Source: Achromobacter sp. RTa (GTDB taxonomy: Bacteria > Pseudomonadota > Gammaproteobacteria > Burkholderiales > Burkholderiaceae_B). From it: a DNA stretch of 64,000 nucleotides. The notes beneath the pieces were generated by a model that made no database searches, was not told the origin of the DNA, and saw only the letters and a program-made list of their open reading frames with translations. The stretch is from assembly GCF_000757485.1 (NCBI RefSeq), contig NZ_JPYO01000042.1, forward strand, positions 395,954 through 459,953, in the 5' to 3' direction. This document shows, in pieces, positions 1 through 13,978 of this stretch. The position numbers and the translations under genes are program-made. Positions within the stretch are counted from its first letter, which is position 1. Every line of letters begins with the position of its first letter.

Positions 1-1
1 C

Positions 2-64
2 TTCGGCCGGGAGCAGCCGGCCGCGGCGCAACCGGCGGCGCCGGACGGCAATCCCGGCGCCTGA
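2..64 (+). CDS. C-terminal end of an upstream gene (partial)
   Basis: An open frame enters from the left edge and ends in TGA at 62-64. It encodes only about 20 Ala/Pro/Gly-rich residues (ending DGNPGA), so no function can be read. It converges on the MarR gene with an 11-base gap. That it is coding is inferred from high third-position G+C and the clean stop. It could equally be noncoding. Confidence 0.35.
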   Translation, partial: FGREQPAAAQPAAPDGNPGA

Positions 65-74
65 TTCTTCCGGC

Positions 75-566
75 TCAGTTCTCGTCGCGGGTTTCCAGCC
101 CCGCCATCAAGCGCAGGCATTTCAGGAACACGGGACGCAGCTCCTCGGGCACGGGCGCCAGCACCTGAGCCTCCACCGCCGCGTCCTCCGGCAGGATGCG
201 CGCCAGCAATTCGACGCCTTCGTCCGTGATTTCCAGCGCGTAGGCGCGGCCGTCCTCGGCGGAGCGCGTGCGGCGCACATACCCCTTCTTCGTCATGCGC
301 GCGATCATTTCGGCAAAGGAATTGCGGTCCAGCGCGATCAGTTCGGCGATGCGGTTCTGCGTGGCGCCCGGGTTCTGGTAGACCGTTATCAGCAAGGCCT
401 TCTGGCGCGGGGTCAGGTCCTCGTCGGGAAAAGCCTGGGTGAACAGGCCCTCCGCCCGGAAATGGGCGCGGCGCAGCAGGTGGGACGCCACGTGGGTCAG
501 GTCGAATTCATTCAGGGCGCGGAGCTTGGCCTGGCCGGCGCGGGCGGGTCTGGCTGTGGCGGTCAT
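75..566 (-). CDS. MarR-family transcriptional regulator
   Basis: A 163-residue winged-helix regulator. The central part shows the MarR recognition region (TQNRIAELIALDRNSFAEM, about residues 70-88) followed by the wing with the family pattern RSAEDGRAYALEITDEG. I start it at the ATG at 566 (MTATARP...), because the 20 extra residues of the longer frame to 626 do not look like a MarR N-terminus. It is divergent from the 2-aminomuconate gene set. A perfect 12-bp palindrome at 668-679 lies between them, so it probably represses that set in response to an aromatic acid intermediate. The ligand is unknown. Confidence 0.85.
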   Translation of the reverse strand: MTATARPARAGQAKLRALNEFDLTHVASHLLRRAHFRAEGLFTQAFPDEDLTPRQKALLITVYQNPGATQNRIAELIALDRNSFAEMIARMTKKGYVRRTRSAEDGRAYALEITDEGVELLARILPEDAAVEAQVLAPVPEELRPVFLKCLRLMAGLETRDEN

Positions 567-667
567 CGGACTTCCATGGAGTACTGCCTGGGGATTGTAG
601 GCGCTGGCGTTCCGGAAAATGCGCATTGACTTGAGGCGGAGGGCTGCCTATGATCTTCGAAATATAG

Positions 668-679
668 TACGTATACGTA
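668..679. promoter_or_regulatory. Palindrome TACGTATACGTA, likely MarR operator
   Basis: A perfect 12-bp palindrome in an AT-rich island between the divergent MarR gene and the dehydrogenase gene, 29 bases ahead of the dehydrogenase ATG. MarR dimers bind palindromes of this kind. The assignment rests on position and symmetry only. Confidence 0.55.
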
Positions 680-707
680 TTTATTTGCATCATAGCAGAG
701 GCCCGGC

Positions 708-2165
708 ATGACGATCCGCCAACTACGCAACTACATCGATGGCCGCTTTGAAGAGGGCGCGTCCACCTTCGACAAACACAGCCCGGTGGACGGCCGGCTG
801 CTCGCCCGGGTCCATGAAGCCAGCCGGGATCAGGTGGACCGGGCCGTGGCGGCGGCGCGGCGCGCCCTGCCCGCCTGGGCCGCATTGCCGGTCGCCGCGC
901 GCACCGACCACCTGCTGGCGCTGGCCGATGGCATCAACCGGCGCTTCGACGACTTCCTGCAGGCGGAGATCGGCGATACCGGCAAGCCCGTCGGCTGGGC
1001 GGGCAAGATCGACATCCCGCGCGGGGCGGCCAACTTCCGGGCCTTTGCCGAATTGGCCCGCACGCTGGACATGGAAAGCTACATGACCGATACGCCCGAC
1101 GGCAGGCAGGCGCTGAACTATGCCTATCGCAAGCCGTTGGGCGTGGTGGGCGTGATTTCTCCGTGGAACCTGCCCCTCCTGCTGCTGACCTGGAAGGTGG
1201 CGCCCGCCCTGGCATTCGGCAACACGGTGGTAATGAAGCCCTCCGAGGTCACGCCTTCGACGGCCACGCTGCTGGCCGAGGTCGCCGGCCAGGCGGGCCT
1301 GCCGGCCGGCGTGCTGAACCTGGCGCACGGATTCGGCCCCGGGTCCGCGGGCGAATTCATCACCACCCACCCGGACATCGACGGCATTACCTTCACGGGT
1401 GAATCCGCCACCGGCGCCACCATCATGCGGGCCGTGGCGCCGGGCGTAAAGCCGGTGTCGTTCGAACTGGGCGGCAAGAACGCGGCGCTGGTGTTCGCGG
1501 ACGCGGACTTCGACGCAGCGGTGGACGGCGTGACGCGCTCGGCCTTCGCCAACTGCGGGCAAGTGTGCCTGTGCACGGAACGCGTCTACGTCGAGCGCCC
1601 GGTCTATGAGCGTTTCGTGGAGGCGCTGGCGGCGCGGGCCCGGTCGATGCGCATCGGCTGGCCGATGGAGCCCGATACCGAAATGGGCCCGCTCGTGTCG
1701 CGCGAGCACCGCGAGAAAGTGCTGTCGTACTTCGCGCTGGCCCGCCAGGAAGGCGCGACGGTGGCGGCCGGCGGCGGCATTCCGGAATTCGGGGATGCCC
1801 GCGACAACGGCGCCTACGTGCAGCCCACGGTCTGGACCGGCCTGCCCGAGCATGCCCGCTGCATCAAGGAGGAAGTCTTCGGCCCCGTCTGCCACGTGGC
1901 GCCTTTCGACACCGAGGAAGAGGCCATCCGCCTGGCGAACGATACGCGCTACGGGCTGGCCGCGGCCGTGTGGACGCAGAACCTCGCCCGCGGCCACCGC
2001 GTGGCGCAGGCAATGCGGGTGGGCCTGGCCTGGGTCAACTGCTGGTTCCTGCGCGACCTGCGCACTCCTTTCGGCGGCAGCGGCCTGTCGGGAATCGGCC
2101 GAGAAGGCGGACGCCATTCGCTGCATTTCTATACTGAACCCACCAACGTGTGCGTCAAACTCTGA
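708..2165 (+). CDS. nbaE: 2-aminomuconic/2-hydroxymuconic 6-semialdehyde dehydrogenase
   Basis: A 485-residue NAD-dependent aldehyde dehydrogenase of full length. The general-base glutamate lies in FELGGKN (E253) and the nucleophile in FANCGQVC (C287); the oxyanion asparagine motif PWNLPLLL is at about 150. In the aminomuconate pathway the enzyme oxidises 2-aminomuconate semialdehyde to 2-aminomuconate. Superfamily membership is certain. The substrate is inferred from the following genes: a RidA-type deaminase, 3-hydroxyanthranilate dioxygenase and ACMS decarboxylase. An AGAGG ribosome site precedes the ATG. First gene of the set, probably controlled from 668-679. Confidence 0.88.
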   Translation: MTIRQLRNYIDGRFEEGASTFDKHSPVDGRLLARVHEASRDQVDRAVAAARRALPAWAALPVAARTDHLLALADGINRRFDDFLQAEIGDTGKPVGWAGKIDIPRGAANFRAFAELARTLDMESYMTDTPDGRQALNYAYRKPLGVVGVISPWNLPLLLLTWKVAPALAFGNTVVMKPSEVTPSTATLLAEVAGQAGLPAGVLNLAHGFGPGSAGEFITTHPDIDGITFTGESATGATIMRAVAPGVKPVSFELGGKNAALVFADADFDAAVDGVTRSAFANCGQVCLCTERVYVERPVYERFVEALAARARSMRIGWPMEPDTEMGPLVSREHREKVLSYFALARQEGATVAAGGGIPEFGDARDNGAYVQPTVWTGLPEHARCIKEEVFGPVCHVAPFDTEEEAIRLANDTRYGLAAAVWTQNLARGHRVAQAMRVGLAWVNCWFLRDLRTPFGGSGLSGIGREGGRHSLHFYTEPTNVCVKL

Positions 2166-2191
2166 CTTGTTCCACCGAAAAGGAAATCGCG

Positions 2192-2653
2192 ATGAACCAC
2201 CACAAGACAGACCGGACGGAAACGGAGCGGACCGCGGTCGGCGCCACCGTCGTGGCCGGCAAGGCCACGCCCCGCGGCAAGTACCCGCACATCAAGCGCG
2301 CGGGAGATTTTCTGTTCGTCTCCGGCACCAGCTCGCGCCTGCCCGACAACCGCATCGCGGGCGCCGAGGTGGATGCGATGGGCACCGCCACCCTGGACAT
2401 CCGGGTGCAGACCCGGGCCGTCATCGAGAACATCCGGGACATCCTGGGCACCGCGGGCGCCACGCTGGCCGACGTGGTGGAAATCAGCACGTTCCTGGTC
2501 AACATGAACGACTTCGGCGGATACAACCAGGTGTACGGCGAATACTTCGACGCGGACGGCCCGGCGCGCACCACCGTGGCGGTGCATCAACTGCCGCACC
2601 CGCAGTTGCTGATTGAAATCAAGGCGGTCGCCTACAAGCCGCTTGCGCGCTAG
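2192..2653 (+). CDS. nbaF: RidA-family 2-aminomuconate deaminase
   Basis: A 153-residue RidA/YjgF-fold protein (FLFVSGTSS, then [20 protein letters not shown] at the C-terminus). In meta-cleavage pathways such a protein hydrolyses the enamine of 2-aminomuconate to 4-oxalocrotonate and ammonia. The ATG at 2192 is chosen because AAGGAAA lies just upstream; the longer frame from 2150 has no ribosome site. The gene follows the dehydrogenase by 26 bases, which supports a shared transcript. RidA proteins can also be general enamine hydrolases, so the specific role is inferred from context. Confidence 0.82.
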   Translation: MNHHKTDRTETERTAVGATVVAGKATPRGKYPHIKRAGDFLFVSGTSSRLPDNRIAGAEVDAMGTATLDIRVQTRAVIENIRDILGTAGATLADVVEISTFLVNMNDFGGYNQVYGEYFDADGPARTTVAVHQLPHPQLLIEIKAVAYKPLAR

Positions 2654-2664
2654 CGGCGGCGCGC

Positions 2665-3633
2665 ATGTCGAACTTCCGCATTACGCCCAACGCGCTTGGC
2701 CACAAGCTGAAGCTGCATCAGTTGCAGATCTTCGAGCGCGTGCTGGCGCGCCGCTCGCTGTCGCGCGCAGCCAGCGAGCTGCACCTGACGCAGCCCACCG
2801 TCACCAAGGCCGTCCACGACCTGGAAGCGTTCTTCGGCGCGCCCCTGTTCGAACGCTCCAACCGCGGCGTCACGCCGACGGAACTGGCCGTGGTGCTGGG
2901 GCGCCGCGTCCACGCCATGATGGCCGAGATCCGGTACCTGGCCGACGATATCGACGCGGTGCTGGGCGGGGCCAGCGGCCATGTGGCGGTGGGCACGCTC
3001 ATCGCGGCGTCCGCCAAGCTGCTGCCCGAGGCCATCGCGCGCCTCATGACCGACCATCCGGGCATCCAGGTCACCGTCCGCGAAGGGCCGACCGCCCAGC
3101 TGCTGCCGGCCCTGGCCACGGGCGACCTGGACATCGTCGTCGGCCGCCTGCCCGGCGCCGACATGGCGTCGATCTCGGGTGTGGCGGTGGATCACCACAG
3201 GCTGTACCGGGAAGAACTATGCCTGGTGGCCGGCGCCCGCCATCCCCTGGCCGGCGCGGAGAAAGTGGCGCTGGCCGACCTGGCCGATTGCATCTGGATC
3301 CTGCCCGCGCCCACGTCGCCGCTGCGCGCCTCGATCGAACGCACCTTCTTCGACGCCGGCCTGCGCCTGCCTGCCCGGCAACTGGAATCGCTGTCGCTGC
3401 TGACCAACATCGGCGTGCTCATGCACAGCGACGCGCTTGCGCTCATCCCCTACGACGCGGCGGCGCAATTCCTGTCCATGGGCGTGCTGGCCCGTTTGCC
3501 CACCGACGTCTTCGGCGCTTTCGGCGACGTGGGCTACTCGGTCCGGGCGGACCGCCCCTTGACTGCGGCCTGCCTGCGGCTGGTGGACTATCTGAGGCAG
3601 ACCGCCTCCCAGCGCGGAAGCGGCGGCGGATGA
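2665..3633 (+). CDS. LysR-family transcriptional regulator
   Basis: A 322-residue LysR protein. The N-terminal winged helix ([20 protein letters not shown], then [14 protein letters not shown]) is at about residues 13-60, followed by a two-lobe effector domain. It sits in the same direction inside the aminomuconate gene set, only 11 bases after the deaminase gene. LysR genes are more often divergent from their targets. It may control the dioxygenase/decarboxylase pair that follows after 128 bases, alongside the MarR protein at the other end. The inducer is not known. Confidence 0.88.
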   Translation: MSNFRITPNALGHKLKLHQLQIFERVLARRSLSRAASELHLTQPTVTKAVHDLEAFFGAPLFERSNRGVTPTELAVVLGRRVHAMMAEIRYLADDIDAVLGGASGHVAVGTLIAASAKLLPEAIARLMTDHPGIQVTVREGPTAQLLPALATGDLDIVVGRLPGADMASISGVAVDHHRLYREELCLVAGARHPLAGAEKVALADLADCIWILPAPTSPLRASIERTFFDAGLRLPARQLESLSLLTNIGVLMHSDALALIPYDAAAQFLSMGVLARLPTDVFGAFGDVGYSVRADRPLTAACLRLVDYLRQTASQRGSGGG

Positions 3634-3719
3634 CGCCACCCCAGGGTTATCCCGCGATAGAAAACTGGCATGGCAGGCCACGCAATTTCTATTGTGCAGC
3701 CGCTTGCCGCGCCGCTTAG

Positions 3720-5338
<1,619 letters not shown>

Positions 5339-5366
5339 CCCTCGCAGAGAAACGGGCGGACCGCGC

Positions 5367-6431
5367 TCAGGCTTCGGCGCTCGACGCCGTGAGCGGCGGC
5401 AGGGGCAGGCCCAGCCTGCCGCTCCATTCCGCCATTTCGGCCTTCAGCGCCGGCGGCACCGGAATCCCGCAGGCCATGCGCTCGGCCTGCGCGGCCAGCT
5501 CGGGATCGCCCGGCATGCGCGGCGCCCCCGGCTGCGCCGCAAGCTCGGCCGCCATGCCCGCCACCATCGCAGCCAGCGCCGCGCCGCCCGCGAACCGGGC
5601 AGGATCGATGACGATGAAGAACGCGCCCAGTTCCCGCGGGCGGTCCAGCTGCTCGTACATGGGGCCGATGCGCGGCCCGTAAGGATTGCCGTTGAGCGGT
5701 CCGCACAGCAGGTCGATCATCATCGCCAGGCCGTAGCCCTTGTGGCCGTATTCGCCGCCCAGCGGCGTCAAGGCCCGGGCACGCGCCGCATCCGTCGCTT
5801 CCTGTCCCTCGGCATCCAGGGCCACGCCCGCCGGGAGCTCAACCCCGTCGCGGCGCGCGTTCATGACGCGGTTCCATGGAATGGAAGTGGTGGCCATGTC
5901 CAGGCATAACGGTTCGCCGCCCAGCCGGGGGAAAGCGAAAGACACGGGATTCGTGCCGAAGAACGGCAGCCGGCCGCCGAAGGGCGCGGCGATGGCGTCG
6001 GAATGGGTAAAGGCAATGCCGATCAGCCCTTCCCTGGCCGCTGCGCGCGTGTACAGGCCGATCGCGCCGCAATGCGAGGAATCGCTGACGCCCACGGCGC
6101 CCACGCCTGCCTCTCGCGCCAGCGCCATCGCGGCCGCGTTGGCGCGATGCGCCACCACGATGCCATGGCCCCTGCCGCCATGCGCCTGAGCGGTAGCCGG
6201 GCCGCTCTGTTCGATGCGGATGTCCGGCCGCGCCCGGATCGAACCATGCGCGACCCGGTTCAGGTAATGCGGCAGCCGGGCAATGCCATGGGAGTCGATG
6301 CCCCACAGGCTGGTCTGCGCCAGGCTGGACGCCAGGCAGCTGGCGTCGGCCTCGCTGAAGCCTAGGGCCCGCAGGCAGGCGTCGCCCCATTGCTGCCACT
6401 GCGCCGCGTCCACGCTCTCCAGCCTCTCCAT
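5367..6431 (-). CDS. Ldh/malate dehydrogenase-family (type 2) oxidoreductase
   Basis: A 354-residue NAD(P)-dependent 2-oxoacid reductase or 2-hydroxyacid dehydrogenase of the YlbC/YiaK/AllD family, unrelated to Rossmann lactate dehydrogenases. Family marks are WGIDSHGIARLPHY near residue 45, the SHCGAIG motif with the proposed catalytic His, and GEYGHKGYGLAM toward the C-terminus. The start at 6431 has AAGGAG six bases upstream; the longer frame to 6968 is an artefact. It is the last gene of the sugar-acid operon, where it may reduce an oxo-sugar acid (compare 2,3-diketogulonate reductase). The substrate is open. Confidence 0.85.
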   Translation of the reverse strand: MERLESVDAAQWQQWGDACLRALGFSEADASCLASSLAQTSLWGIDSHGIARLPHYLNRVAHGSIRARPDIRIEQSGPATAQAHGGRGHGIVVAHRANAAAMALAREAGVGAVGVSDSSHCGAIGLYTRAAAREGLIGIAFTHSDAIAAPFGGRLPFFGTNPVSFAFPRLGGEPLCLDMATTSIPWNRVMNARRDGVELPAGVALDAEGQEATDAARARALTPLGGEYGHKGYGLAMMIDLLCGPLNGNPYGPRIGPMYEQLDRPRELGAFFIVIDPARFAGGAALAAMVAGMAAELAAQPGAPRMPGDPELAAQAERMACGIPVPPALKAEMAEWSGRLGLPLPPLTASSAEA

Positions 6432-6471
6432 GCAGCGCTCCTTATAGATGCGGGAGGCATGCCGCCCGCCG

Positions 6472-8037
6472 TCATGCGACCGGCTCGGGCTGGGCCGCGC
6501 CCTGCGGGGCCGCGTCCCGCTCCAGGGCCTCCAGCGCGCCCAGAACGCCAAGCGCGCGCAAGCGCTCCAATTGCAGGGCCAGCGCTTCGACGAAGGCGGG
6601 CTTCCTGCCCAGCTCCCCGAACACGGGCCGGAATCCGGCCAGCACCGTGGCGCGCCGCTGCGCCGCCTGCGACGGAGCCGAGGCGGTGGCGGCCACGTCG
6701 GCGCGCGCCAGCAGCTTGGCCAGCGCCTCGGCCAGCGGGTCCTGGATGGAATAGGCGTTGCCCAGCTCATCGCATCCGCGCAGATAGTGCAGCCATGCCG
6801 CCACGGCCAGGGCCAGCCGGCTGAAATCGTCTCCCCGGCGCAGACGGTCGCGGATGGCGGCGAGCAGGCGCTGCGGCACCTTCTGCGAACCGTCCATGGC
6901 GATCTGCCGCGTAAGGTGCGGCAGCGCCGGATTGGCGACGCGCGCCAGGAAGCGCTGGCGGTACTCATCCAGCCCCGATTCGGAAACGCCGCGCAGCGTG
7001 GGCGCGATTTCCAGCCGCATCATGTCATCGACATAGCGGCGCAGCGCGGGCGTGGCGGCCGCCTCGCTATTGGTGCGCAGCCCCAGCATCGCGCCCAGGT
7101 AGGCGAACGCGGAATGCGGCCCGTTGACCATGCGCAGCTTGAGGCGCTCGTATGGCGCGGCGACGCGCACGAAGGTCGCGCCGCCCGCGACATGCCAGGC
7201 GGGCCTGCCAGCGGCGAACTTGTCCTCGATGACCCAGTTCAGGTAGGGCTCCCCCACCACGGGCCATGCGTCCTCCACGCCCAGCCGTTTCGCCACCCGC
7301 GCGCGGTCTTCGTCCCGGGTGCCGGGCACGATGCGGTCCACCATGGAGTTCGGGAAGGTGCAGTTCTTGTCGATCCAGGCGGCCAGGCATACGTCCACCC
7401 GCAGCGCGAAAGCCAGCACCAGGCTGCGCAAGGTATCGCCATTGGCGTGCAGGTTGTCGCAGGAAAGCAGCGTGACCGGGGGCAGGCTCCGTTCGCGCCG
7501 CAGCGCCAAGCCGTACACCAGCATGCCGATGGTGCTGCGCGGCCGGTCCGGGTGCTCAAGATCGTGCGCGATGTCCGGGTCGTCCCAGCGCAGGTAGCCG
7601 GTGGACGGTTCGTGGCTGTAGCCTTTCTCGGTCACGGTCAGGCTGACGATGCGCGTCTGCGGATAGGCGATGCGCTCCAGCACCGCGTTGGGATCTTCCT
7701 CGGCCACCACGATCCGCAGCACGGCCCCGATTACCCGCAACTGTTCGCGGGCCTGTCCGTCCGGACCGGCGTCGCGCAGCGCCAGGGTGTACAGGCCGTC
7801 CTGGGGCGTCAGCGCATCGCGCGTGGCGGGGCTGCGCATCGAAACGCCCACGATGCCCCAGCTCAGGTCCCCGCTGGCCGCCATGGCCAGGTCAGTCACC
7901 GCCGCCTGGTGGGCGCGATGGAAGGCGCCGATACCCAGATGCACGATGCCCGGAGTCACCCGGCTCCGGTCGTAGGCGGGCAGTTCCACATCCTGGGGAA
8001 GATACTGCAGGGACTCCGAATTCAGGCGTTCGAGCAT
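6472..8037 (-). CDS. Mannitol dehydrogenase-family oxidoreductase (fructuronate reductase type)
   Basis: A 521-residue long-chain polyol dehydrogenase. An NAD-binding start (GIVHLGIGAFHRAHQ, about residues 30-44) is followed by the family helical domain with LLSCDNLHANG and KLRMVNGPHSAFAYLG. Enzymes of this family include mannitol, arabinitol and D-mannonate oxidoreductases (UxuB). The adjacent mannonate dehydratase, three bases away, makes D-fructuronate/D-mannonate conversion the most likely reaction. It lies within the eleven-gene operon. Confidence 0.87.
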   Translation of the reverse strand: MLERLNSESLQYLPQDVELPAYDRSRVTPGIVHLGIGAFHRAHQAAVTDLAMAASGDLSWGIVGVSMRSPATRDALTPQDGLYTLALRDAGPDGQAREQLRVIGAVLRIVVAEEDPNAVLERIAYPQTRIVSLTVTEKGYSHEPSTGYLRWDDPDIAHDLEHPDRPRSTIGMLVYGLALRRERSLPPVTLLSCDNLHANGDTLRSLVLAFALRVDVCLAAWIDKNCTFPNSMVDRIVPGTRDEDRARVAKRLGVEDAWPVVGEPYLNWVIEDKFAAGRPAWHVAGGATFVRVAAPYERLKLRMVNGPHSAFAYLGAMLGLRTNSEAAATPALRRYVDDMMRLEIAPTLRGVSESGLDEYRQRFLARVANPALPHLTRQIAMDGSQKVPQRLLAAIRDRLRRGDDFSRLALAVAAWLHYLRGCDELGNAYSIQDPLAEALAKLLARADVAATASAPSQAAQRRATVLAGFRPVFGELGRKPAFVEALALQLERLRALGVLGALEALERDAAPQGAAQPEPVA

Positions 8038-8040
8038 GGG

Positions 8041-9252
8041 TTACCAGTGCCATAGTGCGCCATCATGCGCCTGCCGGTTGACCGGCAGGTAGGCGCGTTG
8101 GTAGGGATATCTGGCGGCGAGCTTTTCGTCGATGTCGACGCCATGGCCCGGCGCGTCGCCAGGGTATAGCATGCCCTGGTCGAAGCTGTAAGCATGGGGA
8201 AACACCGCGTCGGTCTCGTCGGTGTGCCGCATGTATTCCTGGATGCCGAAATTCGGCACCCACAGGTCGAAATGCAGGGCCGCGCCCATGCAGGCCGGCG
8301 ACAGATCGGTGGCGCCATGGCAGCCGGTCCTCACCTGATAGAGCGCGGCCAGGTCGGCGATGCGGCGCAAATGCGTGATGCCGCCCGCGTGCACCACCGT
8401 GGCGCGGATATAGTCGATCAACTGATGCTCGATCAGGTCCTTGCAATCCCAGATGCTGTTGAAGATTTCACCCACGGCCAGCGGCGTGACCGTATGCTGG
8501 CGGATCAGCCGGAAGGCTTCCTGGTTCTCGGCGGGCGTGGCGTCCTCCATCCAGAACAGACGGTACGGCTCCAGCGCCTTGCCCAGGCGGCCGGCCTCGA
8601 TGGGCGTCAGCCTGTGATGCACGTCGTGCAGCAGATGCGTTTCCCAGCCTACGGCGTCGCGCAGCCGCTGGAACAGGCGCGGCGCGTGGTCCAGGTATTT
8701 TTCCGTGGACCAGTCGTGCTCGGATGGCAGCGAACCATCGGCCGGCTCGTAGAACATGCGGCCGCGGCCCACGCCATACACGGCGTTCAGCCCCGGAACC
8801 CCGCTCTGCGCTCGGATGGCCAGGTAGCCCATTTCGCGGTAGCGCAGCACCTCGTCCACGGTTTCGTCGATGTCGCGGCCATTGGCGTGGCCGTAGACCA
8901 TGACGCCCGTGCGGCTCTTGCCGCCCAGCAGCTGATACAGCGGCATGCCGGCCGCCTTGGCTTTGATGTCCCACAATGCCGTGTCCACGGCGGCGATGGC
9001 CGACATGGTGACCGGCCCGCGCCGCCAGTAGGCGCCGCGGTACAGGTATTGCCAGATGTCCTCGATCTGCTGCGGGTCGCGGCCGATCAGGCAGGGAATC
9101 ACGTGCTCGGTCAGGTACGCCGCCACGGCCAGCTCGCGGCCGTTGAGCGTGGCGTCGCCGATGCCATGCAGGCCTTCGTCGGTTTCGATCTTCAAGGTGA
9201 CGAAGTTGCGGCCGGGGCTGCAGACGATAACGCGCGCTTGGGTGATCTTCAT
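8041..9252 (-). CDS. manD: D-mannonate dehydratase (ManD/RspA, enolase superfamily)
   Basis: A 403-residue enolase-superfamily enzyme that dehydrates D-mannonate to 2-keto-3-deoxygluconate. The N-terminal capping domain starts [20 protein letters not shown], typical of ManD. Metal ligands are visible in LLHDVHHRL (Asp), FWMEDATP (Glu) and AVGEIFNS (Glu), and the C-terminal HDGALWHW ending is complete. It replaces the unrelated UxuA dehydratase of E. coli. The ManD family has high- and low-activity members, including some acting on gluconate, so the exact acid is not certain. Confidence 0.92.
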   Translation of the reverse strand: MKITQARVIVCSPGRNFVTLKIETDEGLHGIGDATLNGRELAVAAYLTEHVIPCLIGRDPQQIEDIWQYLYRGAYWRRGPVTMSAIAAVDTALWDIKAKAAGMPLYQLLGGKSRTGVMVYGHANGRDIDETVDEVLRYREMGYLAIRAQSGVPGLNAVYGVGRGRMFYEPADGSLPSEHDWSTEKYLDHAPRLFQRLRDAVGWETHLLHDVHHRLTPIEAGRLGKALEPYRLFWMEDATPAENQEAFRLIRQHTVTPLAVGEIFNSIWDCKDLIEHQLIDYIRATVVHAGGITHLRRIADLAALYQVRTGCHGATDLSPACMGAALHFDLWVPNFGIQEYMRHTDETDAVFPHAYSFDQGMLYPGDAPGHGVDIDEKLAARYPYQRAYLPVNRQAHDGALWHW

Positions 9253-9298
9253 GAGTGGTCCTGTGGAATGCTGGAAACCCCTGGCCGAAGCCGGACGC

Positions 9299-10834
9299 CT
9301 ACATCACCGCGCCCAACTGCCAAGGCACGAATTCGTTCTGGCCGTAGCCGTGCTCCTCGCTGCGCGTGCGCCGGCCGGAGGCCGTCTCGAGCATCAGGCG
9401 GAAGATGCGCTCGCCCATCTCGGCCACGCTTTGCGCGCCGTCGACGACCTCGCCGCAATTGATGTCGATGTCGTCGGACTGGCGCCGCCACAGCGCCGTG
9501 TTGGTCGACAGCTTCAGAGACGGCGCGGGCGCGCAGCCATAGGCCGATCCGCGGCCCGTGGTGAAACAGATCAGGTTGGCGCCGCCGGCGACCTGGCCGG
9601 TGGCGGAAACCGGGTCATAGCCCGGCGTGTCCATGAACACCAGCCCCTGCTCGCGGACCGTCTCGGCGTACTCGTATACGTCGGCCAGCCGGGTCGTGCC
9701 GCTCTTGGCGATGGCGCCCAGGGACTTTTCCAGGATGGTGGTCAGCCCGCCCGCCTTGTTGCCGGCCGAGGGGTTGTTGTCCATCTCGGCATCGTTGCGG
9801 GCGCAGTAGTCCTCCCACCAGCGCAAGCGGGCCAGCAGCTTGGCCGCGACCTCGGGCGAGGCCGCGCGCCGCGTGAGCAGATGCTCGCCGCCGTAGATCT
9901 CCGGCGTCTCCGACAGGATCGCGGTGCCGCCGTGGCGCACCAGCAGGTCCACGGCGGCGCCCAGCGCGGGATTGGCGCTGATGCCCGAGTAGCCGTCGGA
10001 GCCGCCGCATTGCAGGCCCACGGTCAGCTTGCCCGCCGGCACGGGCTGGCGGCGGACGCGGTCGGCCTGCGCCAGCATGGCGCGCACCAGTTCGATGCCG
10101 CGCTCCACCGTCTTGCGCGTGCCGCCGGTCTCCTGGATGTTGAAGGTATGCAGCAGCCCGCTTTCGCGCAGCCCCTCTTGCTCCATCAGGCCGCCGATCT
10201 GGTTGGTCTCGCAGCCCAGGCCCAGCACCAGCAGGCCCCCGAAATTGGGATGCCTGGCGTAGCCGCCGAGCGTGCGGCGCAGCAGGCGGAGAGGCTCGCC
10301 TTCGCTGCCCGTGGCGCAGCCCGCGCCGTGCGTCAGCGCCACCACGCCGTCCACGTTGGGATGGCCGGCCAGCGCATCCGGATGGATGTCGCGGCGGAAG
10401 TGGTCCGCGATGGCGCGGGCGGCCGTGGCGGAACAGTTCACGCTGGTGAGGATGCCGATGTAGTTGCGGGTGGCGACGCGGCCGTCGGCCCTCACGATGC
10501 CCTCGAACTGCGCGGGCGCATCGACGTAGTCGGTGGCGCGCGCGTCGGCGCCCACCGCGTAGTCGCGCTCGAAGTCGGAGAACTCCAGGTTCTGGGTGTG
10601 GACATGGGCGCCGGCGGCGATGTCGCACCGCGCCACGCCGATGATCTGGTTGTAGCGCCGCACCGGCTCGCCGGCGGCGATGGCCCTCGTCGCCACCTTG
10701 TGCCCGGGCGGCACCAGCCCGCGCACGGTGACGTCTTCGCCCGCCAGGCGCGTGCCGCCGGCCAGCTGCCGCCTGGCGATGACCACGTTGTCCGCCGGAT
10801 GGATGCGTATGACCGCGGTATCGGTTTCAGACAT
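9299..10834 (-). CDS. Altronate dehydratase-family (UxaA-like) sugar-acid dehydratase
   Basis: A 511-residue protein with an N-terminal SAF domain (about residues 1-95: [20 protein letters not shown]...) fused to the large UxaA/GarD catalytic domain. GYGRTDG-type landmarks are replaced by [36 protein letters not shown] and [10 protein letters not shown], which carry the conserved Cys residues of the family. It dehydrates an aldonic acid to a 2-keto-3-deoxy acid. Next to the hydrolase and SDR genes, related bacterial clusters act on L-fuconate or pentonates, so it need not be altronate-specific. Full length. Confidence 0.88.
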   Translation of the reverse strand: MSETDTAVIRIHPADNVVIARRQLAGGTRLAGEDVTVRGLVPPGHKVATRAIAAGEPVRRYNQIIGVARCDIAAGAHVHTQNLEFSDFERDYAVGADARATDYVDAPAQFEGIVRADGRVATRNYIGILTSVNCSATAARAIADHFRRDIHPDALAGHPNVDGVVALTHGAGCATGSEGEPLRLLRRTLGGYARHPNFGGLLVLGLGCETNQIGGLMEQEGLRESGLLHTFNIQETGGTRKTVERGIELVRAMLAQADRVRRQPVPAGKLTVGLQCGGSDGYSGISANPALGAAVDLLVRHGGTAILSETPEIYGGEHLLTRRAASPEVAAKLLARLRWWEDYCARNDAEMDNNPSAGNKAGGLTTILEKSLGAIAKSGTTRLADVYEYAETVREQGLVFMDTPGYDPVSATGQVAGGANLICFTTGRGSAYGCAPAPSLKLSTNTALWRRQSDDIDINCGEVVDGAQSVAEMGERIFRLMLETASGRRTRSEEHGYGQNEFVPWQLGAVM

Positions 10835-10858
10835 GGATGGCTCCTGGCGCGCGCGCCG

Positions 10859-11725
10859 CTAACCGTCGATCAGCGACGGATCCCAGGCGTGGACGCGCTG
10901 GCGCTGCTCGCCCAGTCCGGCGATGCCCAGCCGCATCTCGTCTCCCGCCTTCAGGTAGATGGGAGCTGGCTTCTGGCCCATCCCTACGCCGGGCGGCGTG
11001 CCGGTGCTGATCAGATCGCCCGGGTACAGGGTCATGAAGCGGCTGACATATGCCACCAACTGCGCCACGCCGAACACCATGGTCCGGGTGCTGCCGTTCT
11101 GATAGCGCTTGCCGTTGACGTCCAGCCACATGTCCAGCGCCTGCGGATCGGCGATTTCGTCGGCGGTGGCCAGCCACGGACCGACCGGGCCGAAGGTGTC
11201 GCAGCCCTTGCCCTTGTCCCAGGTGCCGCCGCGCTCGATCTGGTATTCGCGTTCGGATACGTCATTGACCACGCAATATCCCGCCACGTGCTTCATGGCG
11301 TCGGCCTCGCTGACGTAACGGGCCTGCTCGCCGATCACCACGCCCAGTTCGACCTCCCAGTCGGTCTTGACGGAGCCTTGCGGCAGCACCACCGGATCGT
11401 TGCAGCCAACCAAGGCCGAGGTGGGCTTCATGAAGATCACCGGCTCGGCCGGCACCGGCAGTCCGGACTCCGCCGCGTGGTCGGCGTAGTTGAGACCGAT
11501 GCAGATGAACTTGCCCATGCCGCTCCAGGGCGGAGCCAATCGGCCGGGGCGGTCCACCAGCGGCAGGCTGGCCGGGTCCAGTTCGCGCAACGGCGCCAGG
11601 CCGGCGCGCGTGAGCGTGGCGGCGGCAATGTCCGGCACGACGGCCGACAGGTCCCGCACTTGCCCGCTGGCATCCAGCATCCCGGGTTTCTCCGCGCCTT
11701 TCGCTCCATAGCGCAACAATTTCAT
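10859..11725 (-). CDS. Fumarylacetoacetate hydrolase-family protein (2,4-diketo-3-deoxy acid hydrolase type)
   Basis: A 288-residue FAH-fold enzyme. Metal and substrate motifs are present: CIGLNYADHAAESG, FMKPTSALVG, DWEVELGVVIG and STGTPPGVGMGQKP. The start at 11725 (MKLLRYG) has AGAGGAAC upstream; the longer frame lacks this. In nonphosphorylating fucose and pentose pathways such an enzyme cleaves the product of the neighbouring SDR (a 2,4-diketo-3-deoxy acid) into pyruvate plus a hydroxy acid. That role here is inferred from the adjacent SDR gene. Confidence 0.87.
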   Translation of the reverse strand: MKLLRYGAKGAEKPGMLDASGQVRDLSAVVPDIAAATLTRAGLAPLRELDPASLPLVDRPGRLAPPWSGMGKFICIGLNYADHAAESGLPVPAEPVIFMKPTSALVGCNDPVVLPQGSVKTDWEVELGVVIGEQARYVSEADAMKHVAGYCVVNDVSEREYQIERGGTWDKGKGCDTFGPVGPWLATADEIADPQALDMWLDVNGKRYQNGSTRTMVFGVAQLVAYVSRFMTLYPGDLISTGTPPGVGMGQKPAPIYLKAGDEMRLGIAGLGEQRQRVHAWDPSLIDG

Positions 11726-11756
11726 CGCATGTTCCTCTTGTGTAAGCGTTGAATAT

Positions 11757-13923
<2,167 letters not shown>

Positions 13924-13978
13924 GTCTCGCTTCCGGTTGTCGTTATCGGATTCCGGGAGCCTCCCCGGATAGCCTGCC

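Noticed and set aside
2150-2191. Upstream start for the RidA protein
   Set aside because: The extra 14 residues overlap the dehydrogenase end and have no ribosome site; the ATG at 2192 does.
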